From positions 1-64,000 of the forward strand of contig CACZAD010000020.1 in NCBI GenBank assembly GCA_902779055.1: a stretch of 64,000 nucleotides of DNA. The letters run 5' to 3'. Below are positions 28,666 through 35,991 of this stretch, piece by piece (the stretch's first letter is position 1; each line of letters starts with the position of its first letter). Both the position numbers and the translations under genes were made by a program. The notes below the pieces were generated by a model that was not told the origin of the DNA, made no database searches, and worked only from the letters and a program-made list of their open reading frames with translations. This DNA comes from Fibrobacter succinogenes. GTDB taxonomy: Bacteria; Fibrobacterota; Fibrobacteria; Fibrobacterales; Fibrobacteraceae.

Positions 28666-30393
28666 ATGTCAGAAAAACATCGGAAAATCATTGCATGTTT
28701 GGCAGCAGTGGTGTTGGTTGTACTAATCAACATCGTCATTTTCGATGTACGCAAAAAGGGGATTTACGACTCCGTCATTGAACTGAACGACGGGTGGACC
28801 CTCATTTACCACGGCGACACGACAGAACTGGAATCCACAAAAAATTACGTGATGGCCGGCAAAAGCATCAAGGGTGATTCCCTGATTTTGAAGCGGACTC
28901 TCACCACCGATTTTCCAGACAAACCCGTGTTGCGATTTAAGACCTACCATACATTTGTAGAAGTGTATCGCGACGGAAACCTTCTTTATTCAAACGGAAA
29001 GAACAAATACTACAACAATAAAACCGTTGGTAGCGGCGTCCACTTTGCCTATCTAGGGGCCGTTGCTCAAAATTTTAAAGGACGGACGCTAGAACTCAGA
29101 TATCATTTTTCAGAAAACGGGGCGTCAAGCGAACTCCCTTCATTCGAGGTTATTCCAGCAGACTTTGCCTTCATGGACTTCATCGCGCGTTCTTCGATTT
29201 CGCTCATAGTCGGGCTTTTCTTAGTGCTGTTTGGCATTTTAGCCCTGTTCCTTGGCGTGGGTGCGATGTTTTACGGGATTAAGTTTTTCCGAATCCTGAT
29301 TATTGGCATTTTGGCGTCTTGCCTCGGTATATGGACATTATGTTATACAAAACTCATTCAACTGTTTTCGTTTGATTTTGCATTCAATACGAACCTTGAA
29401 TATATATGCCTTTACACGGCGCCACTGCCGCTTTGCCTGTTGATGCTCCACATGCAATATGGACGGATTGACAGAAAGCGATGGTTAGGAATTGTCTTTA
29501 TCACGGGGGCGGGCTTACTGCTGTTGACGGTTACATCGATCCTGAACTTCACCGATATCATCCATTATCCGAAGACATTGTGGGTGTTCCATACGTATGC
29601 ATTTTTGAGTTTGGGGTATTTGCTTATGTCGGGGATTTTGTTCAAGCGCAATCTAGATGCTTCGGCCAAGATTTTGACATTAGGCATTTCCATATTTGGC
29701 GCAGCTTCGGCTTTGGATATCATACGCTATATTGCAAAGGAGCAATTCCATTTGGAACACTCTCCGCTCGAAATGTCGCTAATCCCATTAGGAACTCTGG
29801 CCTTTGTCATTTTACTCGTTCTAAGCTATTTAGTTTATATATACTATTTACTCACCGAAAAAACCAAAAAAGACATTTTGTCGGTTATGGCCTACAAAGA
29901 TTCATTGACAGGGATTTTCAACCGAGCCAAGTGTCAGCAAATATTTGACCTTTTGGACAAGTCAGCGACTGACTTTGCAATCGTGAGCATTGACTTGAAC
30001 GGCCTTAAACGCACCAATGACCGCTATGGACATAATGAAGGAGACCGGCTAATCAAGGCTTTTGCCACGGTATTCCACGAGGCTTTTACAGGGATCGGAA
30101 CCGCTATCCGTATGGGCGGTGACGAATTTTTAGCCATCGTACGCAACGAGCATCTTGACGACATTGACGCATCTTTGGCGAAAATGGCAGAACTCCAAAA
30201 GAAATGCCGCGCAGATTTGCCGATTCCCTTGGAAGTGGCTTACGGGACGGCCTACAAGCACGAACTCTCTAAAGATGGCCATGCAAGCTCCGAAGAGAAC
30301 GTTCAAGCGAAAGCCGAAGACGTTTATCGCTTGGCGGATGAACGTATGTACGTGATGAAGACCCAAATGAAGTCTAAACTCGTGAGAAAATAA
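28666..30393 (+). CDS. Membrane-bound diguanylate cyclase (GGDEF) with 7TM sensor-like region
   Basis: 575 residues. One N-terminal helix (IIACLAAVVLVVLINIVIF) precedes an extracytoplasmic beta-rich domain (residues about 35-165). About seven or eight membrane helices follow (residues about 170-395), an arrangement like 7TMR-DISM receptors. The GGDEF domain is C-terminal: MAYKDSLTGIFNR, DLNGLKRTNDRYGHNEGD, then MGGDEFLAIV near residue 483, with the catalytic GGDEF intact. I see no RxxD inhibitory site before it and no EAL or HD-GYP domain. It probably makes cyclic di-GMP in response to an external ligand. Confidence 0.9.
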   Translation: MSEKHRKIIACLAAVVLVVLINIVIFDVRKKGIYDSVIELNDGWTLIYHGDTTELESTKNYVMAGKSIKGDSLILKRTLTTDFPDKPVLRFKTYHTFVEVYRDGNLLYSNGKNKYYNNKTVGSGVHFAYLGAVAQNFKGRTLELRYHFSENGASSELPSFEVIPADFAFMDFIARSSISLIVGLFLVLFGILALFLGVGAMFYGIKFFRILIIGILASCLGIWTLCYTKLIQLFSFDFAFNTNLEYICLYTAPLPLCLLMLHMQYGRIDRKRWLGIVFITGAGLLLLTVTSILNFTDIIHYPKTLWVFHTYAFLSLGYLLMSGILFKRNLDASAKILTLGISIFGAASALDIIRYIAKEQFHLEHSPLEMSLIPLGTLAFVILLVLSYLVYIYYLLTEKTKKDILSVMAYKDSLTGIFNRAKCQQIFDLLDKSATDFAIVSIDLNGLKRTNDRYGHNEGDRLIKAFATVFHEAFTGIGTAIRMGGDEFLAIVRNEHLDDIDASLAKMAELQKKCRADLPIPLEVAYGTAYKHELSKDGHASSEENVQAKAEDVYRLADERMYVMKTQMKSKLVRK

Positions 30394-30400
30394 AAGAGAT

Positions 30401-30427
30401 GCCCGCGCAGTTCATTTACAGGCGGGC
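30401..30427. terminator. Hairpin after the GGDEF gene
   Basis: GCCCGC and GCGGGC arms surround a 15-base loop. The same GCCCGC/GCGGGC hairpin precedes the second repeat copy at 33001-33025. Confidence 0.6.
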
Positions 30428-30445
30428 AGAAAAAGAATTATGTAT

Positions 30446-30557
30446 TAAAAAAGGTGTTCCCGCCCCGGAATAAAAGCAACCAAGGCGAACGCTGCGAAAA
30501 TGCTTGCATTTTCATAGCTGAGCCGAAGGGCTTTGTACTTGTACAAATCCGGGGTGA
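30446..30557. repeat. Palindromic repeat element, copy 1
   Basis: About 110 bp with inverted ends (CCCCGGA and TCCGGGGTGA). It contains two inner hairpins, GAAAATGC/GCATTTTC (one loop base differs between copies) and TTTGTAC-TT-GTACAAA. It is about 93% identical to copy 2 at 33041-33148. It overlaps the 3' end of the GH43 gene and supplies its last 14 codons and stop. It looks like a REP or MITE-type non-autonomous element. Confidence 0.85.
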
Positions 30558-32608
30558 ACGATATAGGCCCCGTTGTGGTAACCTGCAGTCTTGAGCACCG
30601 TCTTGATATCCGACAGCGACGCTCCAGCGTTTAGACGAACCCAGCCAAGCATATTGCCCATCAAGTCAAAGACCTTGTATTCGCCAGAAGTTTTTGCGAA
30701 TGCGCCCGCGGCTCCGGCGGCGATTTTCGGCTTTATGCCCGTGGTGCCATTGCGCTTGTCCATAATATCGCCATCAATTTTACCGAAAGCAATCCAGTCG
30801 AGGTTCACGTAATCGCTTGTTATTAGGACTTTGAGCACGTGTTCGCCTTTGGTGAGTTCCTTGGTTGTTTTGCCTTTGTACATAGCGTATGTATCGAAGT
30901 CATCGGTTCCAGAAAGCGAGAGTGTATCGGTGATGGGTTCATTGTCCATGAAGAATCGTACGCTTGCGCTTTCCATGCCTGTTGCGTAAGAAAGTTCGAA
31001 GGGGAGGGATCCGCTAGTTTCGACGTTCACGGTGTATTCCAGCCATTCACCCTTCTGCGTGTAGCCCACGGCAAATCCATCGCCGTTCTTCACGATATCC
31101 ACGCGGTCTTCGCGATATTCCTTGCCTTGGTTTTCGGTGTCCATGTCATAGTATGCCTTGCCGGCACCGCCCACGTCGTAGTTTTCAAAATCAATGAAGT
31201 TTGCGGGGCCTTCAACGCTTGCACCTACGACTGGTACATCACACTTGGCTTCTGCATCTTTGAGTTTTTCCTTGCAGAACGGGCTTTGCGGAATAGCGGT
31301 CTTGCTGTCCTCGAATTCCCAGTAGTCTGCTTCGAAATCGCCTGCGAACACGAAGAACACGTCGTGCTTGCCGACAGCGCCTGTAAGCGGAACTGTCACA
31401 AGACCGTCTGCGGAGAATTCCGCCTTGCCGATGATTTCGCCATCCACCTTGTCCAAGCGGACGGTGATGCTCGAAGCCTTCTTGACACTCAGAACGGACG
31501 CCGAGAAGCTTTCTGCGCCTGCATCGCCGAATTCCACGCCGCTAATCTTGGTGTAGTCACCGTTGCCGATGTTGGTGAGGATGACGTTGCCCACGTCCTT
31601 GGCGTTACGGCTCTTGACGCCCTCGCTCCACGACATGGTTTCAGCTTCGACGCGCTTGTACGGGTCAAAATCTTCCACTTGCGCCACGCCATTTTCGGGC
31701 CAGAAGTCGATTTTCTGGATGGTGCCGTCGGCATTATAGTGCATCTCAGCCACGGAGACAGAGCGGCGTTCCGCATGCTTGTAGGCCTGTCCGATTTTTG
31801 CTTGGTATTCCGCCCACAGCAGGTAATTCAGGCCGAAAACGTAAGATTTTCCCTTGTAGTCGATGATGCCCGGGTGGTTGCCGCGGCTTTTCGGGGAATG
31901 TGGCATGATGTCACCCTTGTAAGTCCAGGGGCCGGTAGGAGAGTCACTCATAGCATAACCGATGCCTTCGGAACAACAGGTGGAGGCAAACGCCATATAA
32001 TAATACTTGCCATGTTTGTAGAACCATGGACCTTCTTGGTAGTCCTTGATTTTGGGGTAGGTCACGATGGAACCTTCCGTATGAATCATGTCCTCTTTGA
32101 GCTTAATCATGTAGAGTTCTGGGTTGCCCCAGTACATGTAGGCCTGGCCATCATCGTCAATCCAGACAGTAGGGTCGATGTCGTTCCAGTGTTGGCGCTG
32201 CCATACGAGCTGGCCGTTGAGCGGGTCCTTGAAGGGGCCGTAAGGACTGTCCGATACGAGTACTGAGATGCCGTGGCCGTGGATGGGGCAGTACATGTAC
32301 CATTTGCCGTCGCGTTCGATGACCTGTTCCGCCCATGCGCCGTTGTTGGAATTGTACCACTTGAAATCGCCGAGAGAGGCGACCGAGCCGTGATCCGTCC
32401 AGTTGACCATGTCGGTAGACGTGTACAAGAGCCAGTCGTACATCATGAACCCATCGGCGTTATCGTCATCGTGGGTCGTGTAGAGGTACACCGTGTCGCC
32501 GTGCACGTATGGGGCAGGGTCCGCCGTGTATTTCGTTGTGATTATAGGATGCTGCGCAAATGCAGCACACGCAAGTACAGTAGAAATAGATAAGATTTTA
32601 CCAAACAT
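30512..32608 (-). CDS. Secreted glycoside hydrolase family 43 enzyme with two CBM6-like domains
   Basis: 698 residues from the ATG at 32608, chosen for its GGAGAA ribosome binding site; the signal peptide ends AAFAQ. The GH43 five-blade propeller has base Asp30 (TADPAPYV), Asp145 (NDIDPTVWID) and acid Glu192 (YQEGPWFYKHG). GH43 enzymes attack arabinose- or xylose-containing side chains and oligomers. Residues about 325-440 (RVEAETMSWSEGV onward) and about 480-605 (FIDFENYDVGGAGKAYYD onward) are two CBM6-type sugar-binding modules. A sorting-like tail (EYKVFDLMGNMLGWVRL) normally ends after GxYIV with further strands. Here the last 14 residues (HPGFVQVQSPSAQL) come from the repeat element, so the natural C-terminus appears to be replaced. 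Confidence 0.9.
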   Translation of the reverse strand: MFGKILSISTVLACAAFAQHPIITTKYTADPAPYVHGDTVYLYTTHDDDNADGFMMYDWLLYTSTDMVNWTDHGSVASLGDFKWYNSNNGAWAEQVIERDGKWYMYCPIHGHGISVLVSDSPYGPFKDPLNGQLVWQRQHWNDIDPTVWIDDDGQAYMYWGNPELYMIKLKEDMIHTEGSIVTYPKIKDYQEGPWFYKHGKYYYMAFASTCCSEGIGYAMSDSPTGPWTYKGDIMPHSPKSRGNHPGIIDYKGKSYVFGLNYLLWAEYQAKIGQAYKHAERRSVSVAEMHYNADGTIQKIDFWPENGVAQVEDFDPYKRVEAETMSWSEGVKSRNAKDVGNVILTNIGNGDYTKISGVEFGDAGAESFSASVLSVKKASSITVRLDKVDGEIIGKAEFSADGLVTVPLTGAVGKHDVFFVFAGDFEADYWEFEDSKTAIPQSPFCKEKLKDAEAKCDVPVVGASVEGPANFIDFENYDVGGAGKAYYDMDTENQGKEYREDRVDIVKNGDGFAVGYTQKGEWLEYTVNVETSGSLPFELSYATGMESASVRFFMDNEPITDTLSLSGTDDFDTYAMYKGKTTKELTKGEHVLKVLITSDYVNLDWIAFGKIDGDIMDKRNGTTGIKPKIAAGAAGAFAKTSGEYKVFDLMGNMLGWVRLNAGASLSDIKTVLKTAGYHNGAYIVHPGFVQVQSPSAQL

Positions 32609-32737
32609 TTTATTCTCCAAACATCGTTTAACCCAATAATAAAGATATATCGGAAAATGTTTGCGGATTAGCGCTTGCGCAAATCTCTATTGTCAATTTA
32701 TCAAAGAGGGGTGGGGAAGTTCGAAAAATAGGGTCTC

Positions 32738-32766
32738 TTGACTTATTTGTTTGAAAAAGATAAGTT
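32738..32766 (+). promoter_or_regulatory. Promoter and operator of the HigA-like gene
   Basis: A TTGACT -35 and a TAAGTT -10 box are 17 bp apart. The inverted repeat ACTTAT-N13-ATAAGT (32741-32765) covers both boxes, as expected for an autoregulated antitoxin promoter. Confidence 0.55.
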
Positions 32767-32796
32767 GAAATTGTGGACTACCACTAGGAGTTAGTT

Positions 32797-32994
32797 ATGA
32801 GCAAGCATATCGAAACACCGACTATCGGAGAATTTTTGAACGAAGAATTTTTAATTCCTATGGGGTTGTCCGCCTACAAAGTTGCTCAAGCAATAAATGT
32901 TCCCATTTCTAGGATTCAGGATATTCTTCATGACCGTAGAAGGATTACGGTTGATACGTCTTTAAGATTAGCCAAGTTTTTTGTACCGGCATAA
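32797..32994 (+). CDS. Truncated HigA-family antitoxin-like HTH protein
   Basis: 65 residues with an AGGAG ribosome binding site. PTIGEFLNEEFLIPMGLSAY followed by KVAQAINVPISRIQDILHDR and ITVDTSLRLAKFF is the XRE-type HTH of HigA antitoxins. Full HigA proteins run on for about 30 more residues (typically GTSPEFWLNLQ...). Here the chain stops four residues after the HTH, and the repeat element with its hairpin follows 6 bases later. No HigB/RelE toxin gene is adjacent. It is an orphan, C-terminally shortened antitoxin that may still bind its operator. Confidence 0.8.
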   Translation: MSKHIETPTIGEFLNEEFLIPMGLSAYKVAQAINVPISRIQDILHDRRRITVDTSLRLAKFFVPA

Positions 32995-33000
32995 AGAAAA

Positions 33001-33025
33001 GCCCGCGCACGGGGGAGTGGCGGGC
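33001..33025. terminator. Hairpin after the HigA-like gene
   Basis: GCCCGC and GCGGGC arms with a 13-base loop. It lies at the same position relative to repeat copy 2 as its counterpart does to copy 1. Confidence 0.55.
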
Positions 33026-33040
33026 GAGAAAGGATGCTTT

Positions 33041-33148
33041 ATAAAAAAGGTGACCCCGGAATCAAAGCAACCGAGGCGAACGCTGCGAAAATGCCTGCAT
33101 TTTCATAGCTGAGCCGAAGGGCTTTGTACTTGTACAAATCCGGGGTGA
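33041..33148. repeat. Palindromic repeat element, copy 2
   Basis: It has the same structure as copy 1 at 30446: inverted ends GACCCCGGA and TCCGGGGTGA, with inner hairpins GAAAATGC/GCATTTTC and TTTGTAC/GTACAAA. It fills the gap between the truncated HigA-like gene and the 3' end of grpE, ending in the palindrome that includes the grpE stop codon. Confidence 0.85.
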
Positions 33149-33157
33149 CACTTCGTG

Positions 33158-33847
33158 TCACTTTCCGGAGGAGACGATGACCTTTGCGGTCTTCAAGATC
33201 TTGTTCTTGAGCTTGTAACCCTTCTGGAATACGGTGACAACATGACCTTCCGGGATGGTTTCGGAGGGCTGCTGCATCAAGGCTTCGTGGAGGTTCGGGT
33301 CGAATTCCTTGCCGGTTGGGTCAATCTGTTCGAGGCCAGCGTCCGTGAGGACCTTGGAGAACTGGTTGTAAATCATCTGCATGCCTTTTTCGAAAGCTTC
33401 GAGATCCTTGGCCTTGTTTTCGCTGGCGAAAGCGCGTTCGAAATTGTCCTGGACTTCAGAAAGCTTTTCAAGGAGCTTGCCGTTGGCAGTTTCAATGAGC
33501 TCAAGCTGTTCCTTGGCATTACGGCGGCGGAAGTTCTCGAATTCGGCCATCAGACGCACAAAACGGTCATTAGCATCAGCGAGCTGCTGTTTCAAAATTT
33601 CTTCGGCGGAAGGTGCTGCGGGCTGTTCGGCGGCTTTTTCGTCGGCCTTTGGCGTTTCTGCATTTTTATCTTCGGCGTCCGCAGGCTTTTCGGCGTTGGC
33701 ATAGTCGGTTGCTGAGCCTGCCGAAGCATTGGCTTCAGCTTCGAGATTCATAGCGTCCTGGGCGGCCTTGAGCACGTCCTGTTCAAACTTTGCACGTTCA
33801 GCTTCTGTCGGTTCTGCATTCTGTTCCGGATTCTTTTCTTCTGCCAT
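33158..33847 (-). CDS. grpE: Nucleotide exchange factor GrpE
   Basis: Releases ADP from DnaK. 229 residues from the ATG at 33847, with AAAGGA upstream. The first 75 residues are acidic and Ala/Glu-rich. A long coiled-coil helix follows (EILKQQLADANDRFVRLMAE, FENFRRRNAKEQLEL) and then the beta domain (ALMQQPSETIPEGHVVTVFQ, YKLKNKILKTAKVIVSSG). It is separated from dnaK-dnaJ but shares with dnaK a sigma54 promoter and a matching upstream palindrome. The TGA stop is inside TGACAC-N3-GTGTCA. Confidence 0.97.
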   Translation of the reverse strand: MAEEKNPEQNAEPTEAERAKFEQDVLKAAQDAMNLEAEANASAGSATDYANAEKPADAEDKNAETPKADEKAAEQPAAPSAEEILKQQLADANDRFVRLMAEFENFRRRNAKEQLELIETANGKLLEKLSEVQDNFERAFASENKAKDLEAFEKGMQMIYNQFSKVLTDAGLEQIDPTGKEFDPNLHEALMQQPSETIPEGHVVTVFQKGYKLKNKILKTAKVIVSSGK

Positions 33848-33908
33848 GATATTCAAATTCCTTTAAATTCGCCCTTGGGCGGGTGTTTTACAATTTCGGC
33901 ATAAAGAT

Positions 33909-33924
33909 AGCAAATAGCGTGCCA
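33909..33924 (-). promoter_or_regulatory. Sigma54 promoter of grpE
   Basis: TGGCAC-GCTAT-TTGCT on the minus strand fully matches the consensus. The predicted start is near 33898, about 50 bases before the ATG. Confidence 0.78.
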
Positions 33925-33944
33925 AGGAAAAAATGCAAAAAAAC

Positions 33945-33959
33945 GTTTTAATGTGAAAC
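33945..33959. promoter_or_regulatory. Palindrome upstream of the grpE sigma54 promoter
   Basis: GTTTT-AATGT-GAAAC lies 20 bp upstream of the -24 box, matching the dnaK site GTTTC-N5-GAAAC at 21 bp. The rest of 33960-34097 is AT-rich without an evident feature. Confidence 0.58.
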
Positions 33960-34097
33960 AAACGGCTCCCCTTCCAAAATCTACATTTCCGATAATGCGG
34001 ATTATGTAAACTAATAATTCTTTCACGACATAACCCTATATTCATCAATTTAATTAGAATTCTCCAGGAAAAATCTCCAGCCCCATAGCCAAATACA

Positions 34098-34122
34098 AAA
34101 AAAGCCCGTTGCCGGGCTTTTT
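34098..34122 (-). terminator. Terminator after the lipoprotein gene at 34160
   Basis: AAAGCCCG and CGGGCTTT arms; on the minus strand a run of seven T follows. Confidence 0.85.
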
Positions 34123-34159
34123 CTTCTACAATTCACAGTCGATTCAATTCACGCTAGAA

Positions 34160-35122
34160 TTAATCATTATACCACAAATCTTCAAGCGTTAATGTTCCGT
34201 TTAACAAACCGGCACATTCATAAGACTCTGCAAATGCAGCAACTGAAGGAATATCAAGCGACACACCATTAGATATAAACGCACTGGATGTATAGGTGAT
34301 CACCGAACCTGCGCAATTGACGTTTTCAATATCTTCTTCAACCTTGTACGCCGCACAAACCTTGGCCAAAGTCGCCTCATCAATACCGGTATATTCTTCC
34401 GACATATAATAGGAGTCTTCTTTCCTGACCATCTTGAAGACTACAGTTTTACCAGGGAAAGTTACATTCATTTGAACTGTATTATCGACAGTCTGGACGT
34501 TGCAAGACGTTGCTGGTACAGCAATTTCGTTAGGTTGCTCGGACAAATTCAATTCGGCAGCAATTTCATCCGTCATCTTGTTAAATGTATCGTATGATTC
34601 ATCGCAAATCGATTTGAATTTTTCCACGGTTGGCGGAAGAATTTGTGCAGCATCAGCGTCACTGACGTCTGGCAGCGGAGCTGTCAATACGGCACCGTTT
34701 TCTGTACAGGACGTAACGGCATTGGGCAAATCAGAAGCGCCTTGTTTAAGCTTTGTGCAAGCAACGGCAGCTGCAGATTTCATCAATCCCGAGAGGCCCA
34801 TTTCGGCATTATAGCTTGACGGAGAACCATACTTGACCTCAATTTTTTCAGTCATGCTGTTAGATTCCCCCATGATGACATACTTCAAATCCAGCGAAAC
34901 ACTATTGTTGGTCGAATACACATTGCATTTCATTGATGCGGGCACGTCCCTATCAAAATGGCGTTCGTACTGCAATACACCTTGCGAAGGATTCGAAATA
35001 TTCGAACCGCCATTATTAGAGCCGTTATTTGACGAATTATCAGAACTGTCGGGAGATGTGGCGGATTCGCAAGCGGCAAGCAGGGCAATGAGCGAAACCG
35101 GAACAATCTTAAAAAACTTCAT
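34160..35122 (-). CDS. Lipoprotein of unknown function
   Basis: 320 residues. The signal MKFFKIVPVSLIALLAACES has a lipobox (LAAC, Cys18). A Ser/Asn/Gly linker (residues about 20-45) follows, as in many Fibrobacter lipoproteins. Two similar halves, each with a few Cys, can be made out (ASMKCNVYSTNNSVSLDL and ATSCNVQTVDNTVQMNVTFP, each followed by a KxxxKYG/KTVVFKM strand), suggesting an internal duplication. I recognise no family. An AAAGGAG ribosome binding site supports the start. Confidence 0.75.
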   Translation of the reverse strand: MKFFKIVPVSLIALLAACESATSPDSSDNSSNNGSNNGGSNISNPSQGVLQYERHFDRDVPASMKCNVYSTNNSVSLDLKYVIMGESNSMTEKIEVKYGSPSSYNAEMGLSGLMKSAAAVACTKLKQGASDLPNAVTSCTENGAVLTAPLPDVSDADAAQILPPTVEKFKSICDESYDTFNKMTDEIAAELNLSEQPNEIAVPATSCNVQTVDNTVQMNVTFPGKTVVFKMVRKEDSYYMSEEYTGIDEATLAKVCAAYKVEEDIENVNCAGSVITYTSSAFISNGVSLDIPSVAAFAESYECAGLLNGTLTLEDLWYND

Positions 35123-35272
35123 AAAAAACTCCTTTTTTGGATAAAATTAACTTATTAGCATCAAACAAAGTACCATTTTTAAGCAAACAAATTTTTACAA
35201 AGCCAGGTAAACTTGCCAAAATGGGCCAAAAAGCGTGTTTTTTAGGGTTCCTGGTAACCGTTTGGGATTTTT

Positions 35273-35287
35273 TTACATATTGTGTAA
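35273..35287. promoter_or_regulatory. TTACA-N5-TGTAA palindrome, distal glnK site
   Basis: TTACA-TATTG-TGTAA is a perfect copy, 252 bp upstream of the glnK sigma54 promoter. Confidence 0.65.
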
Positions 35288-35401
35288 CTTTGAAGGCTCA
35301 AGTGAGCCCTCCAAGACGTCGCCATCCAGATTTCGCCCCAATAATCCCCCAAAAATCATTCGTAAAAGTTGTCGTGCAACAGCTTTTTTTGAACGTAAAA
35401 A

Positions 35402-35445
35402 TTTCAAGTTGTGTAAACGCAATAGTGCAATTACAATTTCTGTAA
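35402..35445. promoter_or_regulatory. Two TTACA-N5-TGTAA type sites upstream of glnK
   Basis: TTTCA-AGTTG-TGTAA (35402-35416, one mismatch) and TTACA-ATTTC-TGTAA (35431-35445, perfect) lie 123 and 94 bp upstream of the -24 box, the usual enhancer distance. Confidence 0.7.
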
Positions 35446-35539
35446 ACAGACAAATACATCAGAATCACTTCCCCACCACCACGCCGCAACCCGCATAAAA
35501 TAAGGGATTACGAGCGATTGGGGTATCCTGAAAAATTTT

Positions 35540-35555
35540 TGGCACGCGTTTTGCA
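35540..35555 (+). promoter_or_regulatory. Sigma54 promoter of glnK-amtB
   Basis: TGGCAC-GCGTT-TTGCA is a full consensus match. The predicted start is near 35566, 37 bases before the glnK ATG. Confidence 0.85.
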
Positions 35556-35602
35556 TAAAGAGGGCGTACAAGAAAAGAAACCTCAAAACAAAGGATACCA
35601 TC

Positions 35603-35944
35603 ATGAAGCTAGTTACAGCTTACATACAACCCGAAAGGTTAAATAATGTAAAGCAATCTCTGTATGAAAAGAAAATCTACAAGATGTCCGTCACGAACGT
35701 CTTAGGTTGCGGCCAGCAGAAAGGTTACAACCAACGTTTCCGTGGCGTTGTGACTGAAGTTAATTTGCTCAAAAAGATTTGCCTGAAGATTGCTGTTAAC
35801 GACGAGTTTGTGCAGCCTTGCATCGATGCGATCATCGCTGGCGCTCGTACGGGTAATATTGGCGATGGCAAGATATTTGTTACTGCTCTCGAACAGTGCG
35901 TTCGCATCCGCACCGGCGAAACTGGGCCGGAGGCAATTGGATAA
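35603..35944 (+). CDS. glnK: PII nitrogen regulatory protein (GlnK/GlnB family)
   Basis: Trimeric sensor of 2-oxoglutarate and ATP/ADP that gates AmtB. 113 residues. The C-terminal signature [18 protein letters not shown] plus [13 protein letters not shown] is intact. The T-loop reads [20 protein letters not shown]: position 51, the uridylylated Tyr of enteric PII, is Thr, and Tyr46 is Phe. So this PII is unlikely to be uridylylated and probably acts by ligand binding alone. It lies 47 bp before amtB, under a sigma54 promoter with upstream palindromes. Confidence 0.95.
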   Translation: MKLVTAYIQPERLNNVKQSLYEKKIYKMSVTNVLGCGQQKGYNQRFRGVVTEVNLLKKICLKIAVNDEFVQPCIDAIIAGARTGNIGDGKIFVTALEQCVRIRTGETGPEAIG

Positions 35945-35991
35945 GGATTAGCAACGGTTAGCAAACAATCAACTAAAAAGGATTTATACAA

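Larger units (their letters stand above)
35123..35539 (+). other. Gene-free regulatory region upstream of glnK
   Basis: No convincing coding frame is present. The region holds the promoter side of the lipoprotein gene and three copies of the TTACA-N5-TGTAA type palindrome listed separately. Confidence 0.7.

Noticed and set aside
35137..35445. Possible short genes in the region before glnK
   Set aside because: The frames are low-complexity, lack ribosome binding sites and domains, and overlap the palindromic regulatory sites.
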